Source: Oscillospiraceae bacterium (GTDB lineage: Bacteria > Bacillota > Clostridia > Oscillospirales > SIG627). Taken from it: 64,000 nt of DNA. A program made the position numbers and the translations under genes. Positions 25,299-34,018 of the stretch are shown here, one piece after another; the first letter of the stretch is position 1, and each line of letters opens with the position of its first letter. Location of the stretch: the NCBI GenBank assembly GCA_015065085.1, contig SVQW01000011.1:34711-98710 (forward strand). Reading direction: 5' to 3'. A model generated the notes under the pieces. That model was not told the DNA's origin. It saw only the letters and a list, made by a program, of their open reading frames with translations, and ran no database searches.

Positions 25299-25481
25299 TT
25301 ACGCTTCTTTCTTGATGATCTCTTTGCCGTCGTAGTAACCGCATTCGCTGCAAACCTTGTGAGGAGCGGTCAATGCGCCGCACTTGGAGCATTTTGACAG
25401 AGCGGGAGCGTTGAGCTTCCATACGCTGGAGCGTCTTTTCATTTTACGGGAATGAGATACTTTTCTCTTTGGTACTGCCAT
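25299..25481 (-). CDS. rpmF: Ribosomal protein bL32
   Basis: This 60-residue protein is the large-subunit protein L32. It starts MAVPKRKVSHSRKMKRRSSV, the conserved basic N-terminus of the family, and carries a four-cysteine zinc ribbon (CSKC at about 32-35 and CSEC at about 45-48), the C+ type of L32. It lies 32 bases after yceD on the same strand, the classical yceD-rpmF pair. An AAGGAGG site precedes the ATG. The terminator at 25204-25281 follows. Confidence 0.97.
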   Translation of the reverse strand: MAVPKRKVSHSRKMKRRSSVWKLNAPALSKCSKCGALTAPHKVCSECGYYDGKEIIKKEA

Positions 25482-25513
25482 CTTGTATGACCTCCTTGAA
25501 AAGGATAAAAATT

Positions 25514-26017
25514 TTAATCTTTGAAAAAGTCGGCGAGAGCCTGAAGACGTATGTCACCCTGCTTTTTGCAGGAACATTCGGCGACATTCAAATCGGCACC
25601 GCACATAGGACAAAGTCCCTTACAGTTTTCGGAGCATAATTCGCGCAAAGGCTGGTTCAAAATAAAGTTTTCTTCGCAGATTGCGTGAAGATCTATTCTT
25701 CCGTTCTGCGGTATGAGGTATTCGTCGGCATCGCTGTTTTCGTTTTCCAGAACAGTTGTTACAGGAAACATAAGCTCGAGATGCATTTTGCGGTCAAGAG
25801 GCTTCAAGCAGCGCGAGCATGCCGCGGTATAGGAATACTCAACAGTACAGGTGAACTCAATATAACTCGCCATATTCACAACTTTTCCGCTCATGGTTGC
25901 CGGGCGGACGAAGCTTGCAAGCTGTGGATCAAGCTCAATTTGCGTGTCAAAATTAATCTGACGTACCTCGGAATTGAGCAGGGGGTTAATATCAAGTATG
26001 TTATTGTTATCGACCAT
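25514..26017 (-). CDS. yceD: YceD/DUF177 family protein
   Basis: This 167-residue protein belongs to the DUF177 family, which in other bacteria is required for normal 23S rRNA accumulation and is almost always encoded next to rpmF, as here. It has a CSRCL motif in the middle and a second cysteine set (C-x4-C-x3-CPMCG, then CSC) near the C-terminus, consistent with zinc binding in the Gram-positive version. The ATG at 26017 follows AAAGGA with a 7-base spacing. An in-frame extension upstream would run through the promoter at 26052-26080 and is rejected. Confidence 0.88.
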   Translation of the reverse strand: MVDNNNILDINPLLNSEVRQINFDTQIELDPQLASFVRPATMSGKVVNMASYIEFTCTVEYSYTAACSRCLKPLDRKMHLELMFPVTTVLENENSDADEYLIPQNGRIDLHAICEENFILNQPLRELCSENCKGLCPMCGADLNVAECSCKKQGDIRLQALADFFKD

Positions 26018-26051
26018 AATCATTTCCTTTGCACATAAAGTCGCAAGTTGT

Positions 26052-26080
26052 ATTATACACCAAAACGGAATTTTTGTCAA
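26052..26080 (-). promoter_or_regulatory. Promoter of the yceD-rpmF operon
   Basis: On the minus strand TTGACA (26080-26075) and TATAAT (26057-26052) have a 17-base spacer, 35 bases before the yceD ATG. The AT-rich stretch 26081-26277 holds nothing else I can support. Confidence 0.9.
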
Positions 26081-26277
26081 GATGGTTTTACACTTTTTTA
26101 ACATTTTCACAAAAATCGTTAAAGTGACTAAAAAAATACACTGCGACGGTCTTATTTTTACTGTTTTTACGTTTTGGACGGGCGGTTTTAAAAATTAATA
26201 AAAAGTGCTATATTTATTATTAAAATTATTATATAATAACATGTACCAAAATCTAAATCACGAAAGCGAGCATACAA

Positions 26278-27303
26278 ATGTCAGAAAATAAAAACACATG
26301 TCCCATGGTGTCCGAGCGCCGCGGTAAAGTGGGCGGTCAGGCAGTAATCGAGGGACTCATGATGCGCGGCAAAACGGTTCATTCCACTGCGCTGCGTACT
26401 GCCGACGGAAATATTATACGCGATACACAGCCCAATAAATCCGTAAAGGATAAGGTAAAATTTCTCAAGCTCCCCATACTCAGAGGAATTGTGAGCTTTA
26501 TAGAGTCCCTCATTCTCAGCATGGCAATCCTCACCTATTCCGCCGAAGCACTGGGCATCGAAGCAGAGGAGGAAAGCAAGTTTGATAAATGGCTGACCGA
26601 AAAGCTGGGCGATAAGCTTATGCCTGTTATAACTACCATCGGAATGGTTCTGGGCGTAGGTCTTGCACTGGTGCTGTTCATGTGGCTGCCTGCGGCAATT
26701 TCCAAGCTTATCGGCGGTATTCTTCCCGATATGGGTGTTGCGGTAATGAATGTTGTACGCAGTGTCATTGAGGGCTGTATAAAAATCGGTCTTTTTGTGC
26801 TGTATGTGTGGGCGGTGTCCTTCATGCCCGATATACGCCGTACCTTCCAGTACCACGGTGCAGAGCACAAAACCATTTTCTGCTATGAAAACGGACTTGA
26901 CCTTACGGTTGAAAACATCAAGGTGCAAAAAAGACAGCATCCCAGATGCGGTACAAGCTTCATGATAGTGATGATGATTGTCAGCATAATAGTTTCGTCT
27001 TTCATAAGCTGGGATAATATCCTTATGCGTACTTTCACAAAAATACTCACATTGCCTCTTGTAATCGGAATAGGGTACGAGTTCCTTATGTATGCAGGCA
27101 AGCATGACAACGTAATCATCCGCATACTTTCCGCGCCCGGTCTGTGGCTTCAGAATATAACCACCATTGAGCCGGAGGACGATCAGATAGAAGTCGCCAT
27201 TGTGGCACTTAAATCTGCACTTCCCGACGAGTTCCCCGAGGAAAGTGTTTTTGAAAATATCACTCTGCCTGCCGCGGCAGATACGGAAACTGACGGACAA
27301 TGA
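26278..27303 (+). CDS. DUF1385 (YqhQ-type) multipass membrane protein
   Basis: This 341-residue membrane protein begins with the hallmark KVGGQAVIEGLMMRG and contains HGAEHKTIFCYENG and QKRQHPRCGTSFM, conserved in the DUF1385 family. Four or more hydrophobic helices are visible (about residues 75-95, 115-140, 160-185 and 225-275). The family is conserved in Firmicutes directly upstream of prmC, as here, but its function is not known. The histidine and cysteine pattern in the middle could bind metal. It overlaps prmC by the ATGA junction. The RBS is weak (GAAAGCGAG). Confidence 0.88.
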   Translation: MSENKNTCPMVSERRGKVGGQAVIEGLMMRGKTVHSTALRTADGNIIRDTQPNKSVKDKVKFLKLPILRGIVSFIESLILSMAILTYSAEALGIEAEEESKFDKWLTEKLGDKLMPVITTIGMVLGVGLALVLFMWLPAAISKLIGGILPDMGVAVMNVVRSVIEGCIKIGLFVLYVWAVSFMPDIRRTFQYHGAEHKTIFCYENGLDLTVENIKVQKRQHPRCGTSFMIVMMIVSIIVSSFISWDNILMRTFTKILTLPLVIGIGYEFLMYAGKHDNVIIRILSAPGLWLQNITTIEPEDDQIEVAIVALKSALPDEFPEESVFENITLPAAADTETDGQ

Positions 27304-28157
27304 CGGCAAAACAGCTTTATGACAGCGTAAAAGAGCTGTATTCAAGCTGCCCTGAGGCAGAGGGATGGTTTGATTTAAAAAGTCTCATGGGCGAGATGTG
27401 GCTCAAGTACGGCAGGCAACCGCTCAGCCATGTTTTTGAGCCGGATCTGAAGGTTGATTTTGCAGATGAGTTTCTGTCGGATGTAAAAAAGGCACTGACA
27501 GGCTATCCGCTTCAGTATATCACAGGCAAGGCACCCTTCTGGGACAGTGAGTTTTATGTGGGCGAGGGTGTGCTTATTCCACGAAGCGACACCGAGAGAA
27601 CGGTGGAGCTTGCGTTGGAGCGTATTCCTCACGGCGGTATCGTGTACGATTTGTGCTGTGGAAGCGGATGCATCGGCATTTCCGTTGTGAGAAGCCGTAA
27701 GGATATAAAAGCCTGCTATTGCTTTGATATTTCGGATACCGCGTTGGAATACACCCGCAAAAATGCCGGGCTGAACGGTGTTGCGGACAGGATACACGTT
27801 ATAAAGTACGATGTAATGAGCGATGATTTCCCCCATGATATACCCCGTCCGGATGTTGTTGTTTCCAATCCGCCGTATATACGGGATGACGAAATGGACA
27901 CATTACCGAAAAACGTAAAATATGAGCCGGAAATCGCACTTGCCGGAGGTAAGGACGGTTTTGATTTTTATCGCAGGATAATAAACAATTTTTCTCCCAT
28001 GCTTAATGACGGCGGACATCTTTTGTTTGAAATTGCCCATGAGCAGTGGGAAATACTTTCTCCATTATTTATCTCGGCGGGATTTTCCCCCGAGGCTTTC
28101 CGCGATTATCACGGAAGCATACGCACAATATGCGGAAAAATTGAAAAAAAGTATTGA
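27300..28157 (+). CDS. prmC: Peptide chain release factor N5-glutamine methyltransferase PrmC
   Basis: This 285-residue SAM-dependent enzyme methylates the glutamine of the GGQ motif in release factors RF1 and RF2, which increases termination efficiency. An N-terminal helical domain is followed by the methyltransferase fold, with VYDLCCGSGCIGIS as the SAM-binding loop and VVSNPPYIRDDEM carrying the NPPY catalytic motif. The C-terminal LFEIAHEQWE is also typical. It overlaps the DUF1385 gene by four bases (ATGA), so translation is probably coupled. prfA, often nearby in other genomes, is not in this window. Confidence 0.95.
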   Translation: MTAKQLYDSVKELYSSCPEAEGWFDLKSLMGEMWLKYGRQPLSHVFEPDLKVDFADEFLSDVKKALTGYPLQYITGKAPFWDSEFYVGEGVLIPRSDTERTVELALERIPHGGIVYDLCCGSGCIGISVVRSRKDIKACYCFDISDTALEYTRKNAGLNGVADRIHVIKYDVMSDDFPHDIPRPDVVVSNPPYIRDDEMDTLPKNVKYEPEIALAGGKDGFDFYRRIINNFSPMLNDGGHLLFEIAHEQWEILSPLFISAGFSPEAFRDYHGSIRTICGKIEKKY

Positions 28158-28182
28158 TTTTTACTAAAATTCATGATATAAT
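28154..28182 (+). promoter_or_regulatory. Promoter of the recA operon
   Basis: TTGATT at 28154-28159 and TATAAT at 28177-28182 have a 17-base spacer and a TG extension before the -10. The -35 box includes the stop codon of prmC. I see no obvious LexA-type operator (GAAC-N4-GTTC) over it. Confidence 0.82.
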
Positions 28183-28214
28183 GAATGCATAATACAAAAA
28201 TACTGCGTTGTTTT

Positions 28215-28235
28215 GCGCCGTCAGAAGGACGGTGC
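28215..28235 (+). other. Hairpin in the recA leader
   Basis: GCGCCGTC and GACGGTGC form an 8-bp stem (one G-T pair) with a 5-nt loop, 10 bases upstream of the recA ribosome binding site. No T run follows, so it is not a terminator. It may affect message stability. Confidence 0.5.
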
Positions 28236-28256
28236 AGGGCAGATAAGGAGCAAAAA

Positions 28257-29378
28257 ATGCGAGAAAAAACCACCAAAAAAATCGAAAAGACCGACGTAAT
28301 AAGCTCACAAGACAAGAAAAAAGCAATTGCCGATGCCATGAGCATGATAGATAAAAAGTACGGCAAGGGCACTATAATGAAGCTGGGCGAGAATGTTGAT
28401 ATGAATGTGGAAGCAGTTTCCACCGGCTCGCTCACATTGGATATGGCACTGGGAATAGGCGGTGTGCCCCGCGGCAGAATAGTTGAAATATACGGTCCCG
28501 AATCTTCCGGTAAGACCACTGTTGCGCTTCATGTTGTGGCAGAGGTGCAGAAGCAGGGCGGCGAGGCGGCATTTATTGATGCAGAGCATGCTCTTGACCC
28601 TGTGTATGCAAGAGCGCTGGGTGTTGACGTTGACAATCTTCTGGTTTCTCAGCCGGATGACGGTGAGCAGGCGCTGGATATATTGGATGCGCTGGTACGC
28701 TCCAACGGTATGGATGTTATAGTTGTGGACTCTGTTGCGGCACTGACCCCCCGTTCCGAAATTGAGGGTGACATGGGTGCTTCCTCGGTGGGTGTACAGG
28801 CGAGACTTATGTCTCAGGCACTCCGTAAGCTGTCGGGTATAATTAACCAGTCCCGCTGTGTTGTTATCTTCATCAACCAGCTCCGCCAGAAGATAGGTGT
28901 TGTATACGGAAACCCCGAAACCACCACAGGCGGTCTGGCACTTAAATTCTATGCTTCCGTCCGTATTGATGTACGCAAGGGTCAGCAGATAAAGGAAAAG
29001 ACCAACATCATCGGTAACCACATCAAGTGTAAGGTTGTAAAGAATAAGGTTGCGCCTCCCTTCAAGGTTGCGGAATTTGACATTATGTACGGTAAGGGAA
29101 TTTCCCGTGAGGGCGAAATCGTTGATATCGGCGTAAATCTGGGCTTTATCGAAAAGAGCGGCTCATGGTTCTCCTATGAGGGTAACCGTATAGGTCAGGG
29201 AAAGGAAAACGTATGTAAGTTCCTTACCGAAAACCCCGAAATACGCGAGGAAATAGCTTCCAGAATAATGCAGAACGCCGAGCAGGTGTCCGAGAGCCTT
29301 TCCTTTAATACAAAGGATTCGGGCGACTCAGAGGATGCGGACCTTGACTCCTTTGACTTCGGCGAGGGCGAAGAGTGA
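28257..29378 (+). CDS. recA: Recombinase RecA
   Basis: This 373-residue ATPase coats single-stranded DNA, drives strand exchange and triggers the SOS response. Visible motifs are Walker [10 protein letters not shown] from residue 80, the second nucleotide-binding region [10 protein letters not shown], the L1 loop [19 protein letters not shown] and the L2 region [20 protein letters not shown]. The acidic tail ([16 protein letters not shown]) is as expected. I start at MREKTT, where AAGGAG lies 6 bases upstream; the longer in-frame version starts inside the leader. The stop overlaps the recX start by four bases. Confidence 0.98.
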   Translation: MREKTTKKIEKTDVISSQDKKKAIADAMSMIDKKYGKGTIMKLGENVDMNVEAVSTGSLTLDMALGIGGVPRGRIVEIYGPESSGKTTVALHVVAEVQKQGGEAAFIDAEHALDPVYARALGVDVDNLLVSQPDDGEQALDILDALVRSNGMDVIVVDSVAALTPRSEIEGDMGASSVGVQARLMSQALRKLSGIINQSRCVVIFINQLRQKIGVVYGNPETTTGGLALKFYASVRIDVRKGQQIKEKTNIIGNHIKCKVVKNKVAPPFKVAEFDIMYGKGISREGEIVDIGVNLGFIEKSGSWFSYEGNRIGQGKENVCKFLTENPEIREEIASRIMQNAEQVSESLSFNTKDSGDSEDADLDSFDFGEGEE

Positions 29379-29971
29379 AAATAACCGCGCTTTCCTACGA
29401 TTCGCGTACCGATTGCATGAGGCTTTCCACCGACGGCGAAAGGGATATAATCCTGAGCATGAAGGATTATTCTGTGCGTAAAAGTCTGTACATTCAGGGC
29501 GCACAGCTTGAGGGCGAGCTTCTTGAAATGACACTGTGCCTTGAAGAAAAGGCGCTGGCGCGTATAAAGGCACTTAAAACCCTTTCCTATTCCGCCAAAA
29601 CCTCCAAGGCGCTTATCCGCGTTTTGACTCAGGCGGGATTTACGCCCGAAACGGCAAAGGAAACGGTAATGACACTCAAAAAGGACGGCTATATCGACGA
29701 AAAGGATTTTTGCCGCCGATGTACCGAAATATACATAAAAAAGGGCTACGGCCCCTCACGCATACGCGCCGAGCTTTACAAAAAGGGCTTTACACAGCGT
29801 ATGGTTGATTACACACTGGAAAATGACGACACGGATTTTACCGCTCTTTTGCGCAGCCAGATGCTTAAAAAAAGCGGAAAAACCGATTACGGCAGTGTTT
29901 GCCGATACTTTTATTCCCGCGGCTACGACAGCGCCATGATAAGCGATGTTTACCACGAGATATTTGACTAG
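29375..29971 (+). CDS. recX: Regulatory protein RecX
   Basis: This 198-residue protein is the RecA modulator, a chain of three-helix repeats. Recognisable parts are the repeats around [40 protein letters not shown] and [20 protein letters not shown], and the tail [19 protein letters not shown]. It begins with GTG inside the recA stop codon (overlap of four bases), so translation is probably coupled to recA, which is the usual arrangement. The N-terminal 60 residues are less conserved. Confidence 0.93.
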   Translation: MKITALSYDSRTDCMRLSTDGERDIILSMKDYSVRKSLYIQGAQLEGELLEMTLCLEEKALARIKALKTLSYSAKTSKALIRVLTQAGFTPETAKETVMTLKKDGYIDEKDFCRRCTEIYIKKGYGPSRIRAELYKKGFTQRMVDYTLENDDTDFTALLRSQMLKKSGKTDYGSVCRYFYSRGYDSAMISDVYHEIFD

Positions 29972-29992
29972 CAGTTGAGAGGATTATATTTT

Positions 29993-31333
29993 ATGGCTAT
30001 CAAAGTAGCGTTTGTATCATTGGGATGTCCCAAAAATCAGATTGACACCGAAATAATGCTTGCCAAGCTTCTTGACGAGGGATTTGAATTTGTGGAGGAG
30101 GATATTGAGGCGGATGTGGTGGTTATAAACACCTGCGCCTTTATTCAGGAAGCAAAAGAGGAAGCCATCGAGAATATTCTTGATGTGGCATGGCTTAAAA
30201 AGAACCGTCAGCTTAAGGGAATTGTAGTTACCGGATGTTTCGCTCAGAGGTATCCTGAGGATATCGTTAAAGATCTGCCCGAGGTGGATGCCGTTGTGGG
30301 TGTAGGTGACCTTGACAGGATATGCGATGCAGTGCGTGCGGCATATGAAAAAGGAAGCGAAAAATTTGTTTCCGTTTCCGCTCCCGAGAGTCAGAAGCTT
30401 GGGGGAGACAGAGTAATAACCACTCCCGAATATACCGCATATCTGAAAATAGCCGAGGGCTGTGACAACCGCTGCTCTTATTGTGCCATACCCGATATAC
30501 GCGGCGCTTTCAGAAGCCGTCCCATGGAAGATATAATTGATGAAGCAAAAACGCTTTATTCACTGGGCGTAAAAGAGCTTTGCATTGTGGCGCAGGACAC
30601 AACGCGTTACGGACTTGACCTGTATGGAAAATATGCGCTTGCCGAGCTTGTCGAAAAGCTTTGCACCTCGGAGGAATTCAGCTTTAAGTGGATACGTCTT
30701 ATGTATTGTTACCCCGATAAAATAACCGACGAGCTGGTTGAGGTTATGGCAAAGTACGATTGTGTCGTAAAATACATAGACCTGCCCATACAGCACATAG
30801 ACGACAAAATCCTTTCGGGCATGAACCGCCACGGCACGAGCGATGACATAAAGGCGGCAATAAAGAAGCTGCGTGATAAAATGCCCGATATAACCATACG
30901 TACCACTGTTATTGTAGGTTTCCCCGGCGAAAACGGCACACAGTTTGAAAACCTTGCGGACTTTGTAAAAGAGGCAAGATTTGAACGCCTGGGTGTTTTC
31001 CCTTACTCGCGTGAGGAGGGCACTGTCGCATACAGCATGAAAAATCAGGTTTCAAAAGCCAAAAAGCAGGAGCGTCAGGAAATAATCAGCGAAATACAGT
31101 ACCAGATTAATTATGAGCACCAGCAAAACAAGGTTGGCAGTGTTATCGAAGTACTGTGTGAGCAGTTTGATGCCGTTGCGGAGTGCTATTGCGGACGCAG
31201 TGCGGCAGATGCACCCGAGGTAGACACAAAGGTATTTTTCAGTGCTTCGCGTAAGGTGGAGCCGGGTGAATTTGTAAAAGTGAAAATCGAAGAGGTTATG
31301 GAATATGACCTTCTGGGAAGCATGGAGGATTAA
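29993..31333 (+). CDS. rimO: Ribosomal protein S12 methylthiotransferase RimO
   Basis: This 446-residue radical SAM enzyme adds a methylthio group to an aspartate of ribosomal protein S12. The N-terminal methylthiotransferase domain has its three cluster cysteines in SLGCPKNQID, NTCAFIQEA and VTGCFAQRYPE. The radical SAM motif is EGCDNRCSYCAIPDIRG, and the C-terminus is a TRAM-like domain (IEVLCEQFDAVAECYCGRSAADAPEVD). The PKNQ and DTE signature favours RimO over MiaB. The ATG at 29993 follows GAGAGGA; a slightly longer in-frame start exists but lacks this spacing. Confidence 0.96.
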   Translation: MAIKVAFVSLGCPKNQIDTEIMLAKLLDEGFEFVEEDIEADVVVINTCAFIQEAKEEAIENILDVAWLKKNRQLKGIVVTGCFAQRYPEDIVKDLPEVDAVVGVGDLDRICDAVRAAYEKGSEKFVSVSAPESQKLGGDRVITTPEYTAYLKIAEGCDNRCSYCAIPDIRGAFRSRPMEDIIDEAKTLYSLGVKELCIVAQDTTRYGLDLYGKYALAELVEKLCTSEEFSFKWIRLMYCYPDKITDELVEVMAKYDCVVKYIDLPIQHIDDKILSGMNRHGTSDDIKAAIKKLRDKMPDITIRTTVIVGFPGENGTQFENLADFVKEARFERLGVFPYSREEGTVAYSMKNQVSKAKKQERQEIISEIQYQINYEHQQNKVGSVIEVLCEQFDAVAECYCGRSAADAPEVDTKVFFSASRKVEPGEFVKVKIEEVMEYDLLGSMED

Positions 31334-31336
31334 TTT

Positions 31337-31930
31337 ATGAAGCTTAATTTACCGAATAAACTTACTGTTCTGCGCATAATAATGATACCGCTGTTTATGA
31401 TATTCGTGCTTTATCCCGTAGGCGGCGAAGCGGTTGCACGTATAGTTGCGGCAGTGCTTTTTGCACTTACGGCACTTACCGATTTACTGGACGGAAAAAT
31501 TGCCCGTAAGTACGGACTTGTTACCAACTTCGGAAAATTCATGGATCCGCTGGCAGACAAAATGATGGTTTTCGCAGCGCTTCTTTCTATCTGTACTTCG
31601 GGTATGTATTTGCACATTAAAGCCGTTTTTGTGTGGGTGAGTGCAGTTATCATTTTCCGCGAACTGGCAGTTACCTCCATACGCCTTGTTGCGGCAGGCT
31701 CGTCGGATAAGGCGGTTATCTCCGCAAGCTGGCTGGGCAAGGTGAAAACCACCGTTCAGTGCATTGCGATAGTGGTAATAATACTTGAGCCTTTGGTAAA
31801 TATCTTTTTGCCCTCCTACAATCTGTACATACTGAGCTGGCTTGGTGTAGCTCTTATGACATTATTTACTGTATGGTCGGGTGTTGATTATATTAAAACT
31901 TATTGGAAGTATATTAATCCGAACGTTTAG
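31337..31930 (+). CDS. pgsA: CDP-diacylglycerol-glycerol-3-phosphate 3-phosphatidyltransferase
   Basis: This 197-residue integral membrane enzyme makes phosphatidylglycerol phosphate, the first step to phosphatidylglycerol. The CDP-alcohol phosphotransferase motif D-G-x2-A-R-x8-G-x3-D-x3-D is complete (DGKIARKYGLVTNFGKFMDP, then LADK). Several hydrophobic helices are visible, and the N-terminal NLPNKLTVLRI is typical. It lies 3 bases after rimO; this rimO-pgsA pairing is common in Firmicutes. Confidence 0.95.
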   Translation: MKLNLPNKLTVLRIIMIPLFMIFVLYPVGGEAVARIVAAVLFALTALTDLLDGKIARKYGLVTNFGKFMDPLADKMMVFAALLSICTSGMYLHIKAVFVWVSAVIIFRELAVTSIRLVAAGSSDKAVISASWLGKVKTTVQCIAIVVIILEPLVNIFLPSYNLYILSWLGVALMTLFTVWSGVDYIKTYWKYINPNV

Positions 31931-31946
31931 TTTGGGCAGGAGTTTT

Positions 31947-32588
31947 ATGTTTGATAACTTACGCTATGATATAAAGGTAATCAAGGAGCGTGACCCTGCG
32001 GCAAAAAGCTCTCTTGAAATATTTTTCCTGTATTCGGGACTTAAGGCTGTGCGGCAGTACCGCATTGCACACTGGTTCTACAAGCACAATATGATGTTTA
32101 TTGCACGCTGGATTTCTCAGCGCGCAAGGCATAAAACGGGTGTGGAGATACACCCCGGTGCGACCATAGGAAAAGGTCTTTTCATTGACCACGGCATGGG
32201 CGTCGTTATAGGCGAAACTGCCGAAATTGGCGACAACTGCACCATTTATCAGGGTGTAACACTTGGCGGTACGGGTAAGGATACCGGTAAACGACATCCT
32301 ACACTGGGTAATAATGTAATGGTAGGCTCGGGTGCAAAGGTGCTGGGTCCCTTTAAGGTAGGGGACAATGCCAAAATCGCCGCGGGCGCCGTGGTGCTCA
32401 GCGAGGTACCGCCGGATTGTACCGCAGTGGGCGTTCCGGCACGTATCATAAAACGCGGAGGAGTCAAGGTGGATCTTGACCAGGTACACATTCCCGACCC
32501 CGTTTCCCAGGAGCTGTGTAAGCTTACGCACAGACTGGAAATACTGGAGGAAAAGCTCCGTAAATACGAACAAAACGAAAATAATTAA
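31947..32588 (+). CDS. cysE: Serine O-acetyltransferase
   Basis: This 213-residue enzyme acetylates L-serine from acetyl-CoA, the first step of cysteine synthesis. It has the left-handed beta-helix hexapeptide pattern (GVEIHPGATIGKGLFIDHG, IGETAEIGDNCTIYQGVTLG) and the conserved GTGKDTGKRHPTLGNNV and GAGAVVLSEVPPDCTAVGVPAR. It is the short EpsC-like form common in Gram-positives. I start at MFDNLRYD (31947) after GGCAGGAG. cysS follows at once, so cysteine synthesis and cysteinyl-tRNA charging are linked. Confidence 0.95.
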   Translation: MFDNLRYDIKVIKERDPAAKSSLEIFFLYSGLKAVRQYRIAHWFYKHNMMFIARWISQRARHKTGVEIHPGATIGKGLFIDHGMGVVIGETAEIGDNCTIYQGVTLGGTGKDTGKRHPTLGNNVMVGSGAKVLGPFKVGDNAKIAAGAVVLSEVPPDCTAVGVPARIIKRGGVKVDLDQVHIPDPVSQELCKLTHRLEILEEKLRKYEQNENN

Positions 32589-32602
32589 TGCGAGGTAAAG
32601 CT

Positions 32603-34015
32603 ATGCAGTTATATAATTCCCTTACTAACAAAATGGAAGACCTTAACCCAAAGGACAGCACTGTGCGTATGTACGCCTGCGGTCCTACGGTTTATAACTA
32701 TTTCCATATAGGAAACGCAAGATGCTTTGTGCTTTTCGATCTTCTCAGACGTTATCTGGAATACCGCGGAAATAAGGTTACTTTTGTTCAGAATTTCACC
32801 GATATTGATGATAAAATGATAAAAAGAGCCGCCGAGGAAAATACCACAGTTCCCGAGATAGCCGAAAAATATATTGCCGAATACTTTAAGGATGCGCAGG
32901 CGCTGGGCATTAATCCCGCCACCTTCCATCCCCGTGCAACCGAGAATATAGAGGAGATAATCGAAATAATCTCTGCTCTTATCGATAAAGGCTTTGCATA
33001 TGTACGCGACGGCGACGTTTATTTTGCCGCACGTAAGTTCAAGGAGTACGGCAAGCTTTCGGGTATTGACGTTGATGATCTTGAGTCGGGCGCACGTATC
33101 AGTGTGGGCGACATCAAGGACGACCCGCTGGACTTTGCTCTGTGGAAAGCATATAAGGAAGGCGAGCCTTACTGGGAAACTCCCTGGGGAAAGGGCAGAC
33201 CGGGCTGGCATATCGAATGCTCTGCTATGGTAAATAAATATCTCGGTAAGACCATTGACATCCACTGCGGCGGTCAGGACCTCACCTTTCCTCATCACGA
33301 AAACGAAATTGCTCAGTCCGAGGCGGCGTTCGGCGTGCCCTTCTCACGCTTCTGGATTCACAATGGTTATATAAATGTATGTGATGAAAAGAACGAAGTA
33401 AAGAAAATGTCCAAATCTGCGGGCAACTTCTTCACAGTGCGCGATGCGGGCGAAAAGTTCGGCTATGATGCAATACGCTTCTTCATTCTTTCGGCTCATT
33501 ACAGAAGCCCCGTTACTTTCTCTGTGGACGTTCTGGAAAATGCAAAGAACGCACTGGAGCGTTTGTACAACTGCCAGGCTAACATAAGATACATGCTGTC
33601 CGTTGCAAAAGACGGCGGTATGACCGATGACGAAAAGGCATTTGAAAAGCGTCTGGGTGAGCTCGAAGCCAAGTTCTGTGAAGAAATGGACGACGATTTT
33701 AACACTGCAAACGGTATTGCAGTCATATTCGATGCGGTAAAGGAAATAAACATCTTCCTCTCCGAGCCCAAATCCAAGGAAATCACTCAGCTTATCAGCA
33801 ATTTCTATGAAAGACTTGTTGGTCTTATGGGCTTTATGAAGAAAGAGGATGCCGACGGTATCAGCGAGGCGGATATCGAGGCTCTTATTGCCGAGCGCGC
33901 CGATGCTAAGAAACAGAAGAACTATGCCCGTGCGGATGAAATCAGAAATCAGCTTGCGGATCAGGGCGTAATTCTTGAAGATACTCCGCAGGGAGTAAAA
34001 TGGAAAAGGAAATAA
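32603..34015 (+). CDS. cysS: Cysteinyl-tRNA synthetase
   Basis: This 470-residue class I synthetase charges tRNA-Cys. The HIGH motif appears as FHIGNAR, KMSKS as [11 protein letters not shown], and the zinc site includes CGPTVYNY near the N-terminus, ECSAM and [20 protein letters not shown]. The C-terminal segment [26 protein letters not shown] is diagnostic. I start at MQLYNS (32603), because GAGG lies 7 bases upstream; an ATG five codons earlier overlaps the cysE stop codon. Confidence 0.97.
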   Translation: MQLYNSLTNKMEDLNPKDSTVRMYACGPTVYNYFHIGNARCFVLFDLLRRYLEYRGNKVTFVQNFTDIDDKMIKRAAEENTTVPEIAEKYIAEYFKDAQALGINPATFHPRATENIEEIIEIISALIDKGFAYVRDGDVYFAARKFKEYGKLSGIDVDDLESGARISVGDIKDDPLDFALWKAYKEGEPYWETPWGKGRPGWHIECSAMVNKYLGKTIDIHCGGQDLTFPHHENEIAQSEAAFGVPFSRFWIHNGYINVCDEKNEVKKMSKSAGNFFTVRDAGEKFGYDAIRFFILSAHYRSPVTFSVDVLENAKNALERLYNCQANIRYMLSVAKDGGMTDDEKAFEKRLGELEAKFCEEMDDDFNTANGIAVIFDAVKEINIFLSEPKSKEITQLISNFYERLVGLMGFMKKEDADGISEADIEALIAERADAKKQKNYARADEIRNQLADQGVILEDTPQGVKWKRK

Positions 34016-34018
34016 TTG

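Noticed and set aside
26081..26277. Small RNA or riboswitch in the AT-rich gap between yceD and DUF1385
   Set aside because: No conserved aptamer core or strong hairpin is visible; only a promoter for yceD can be supported.
28183..28256. LexA/SOS operator upstream of recA
   Set aside because: I found no GAAC-N4-GTTC or similar palindrome over the promoter; only a GC-rich hairpin is present.
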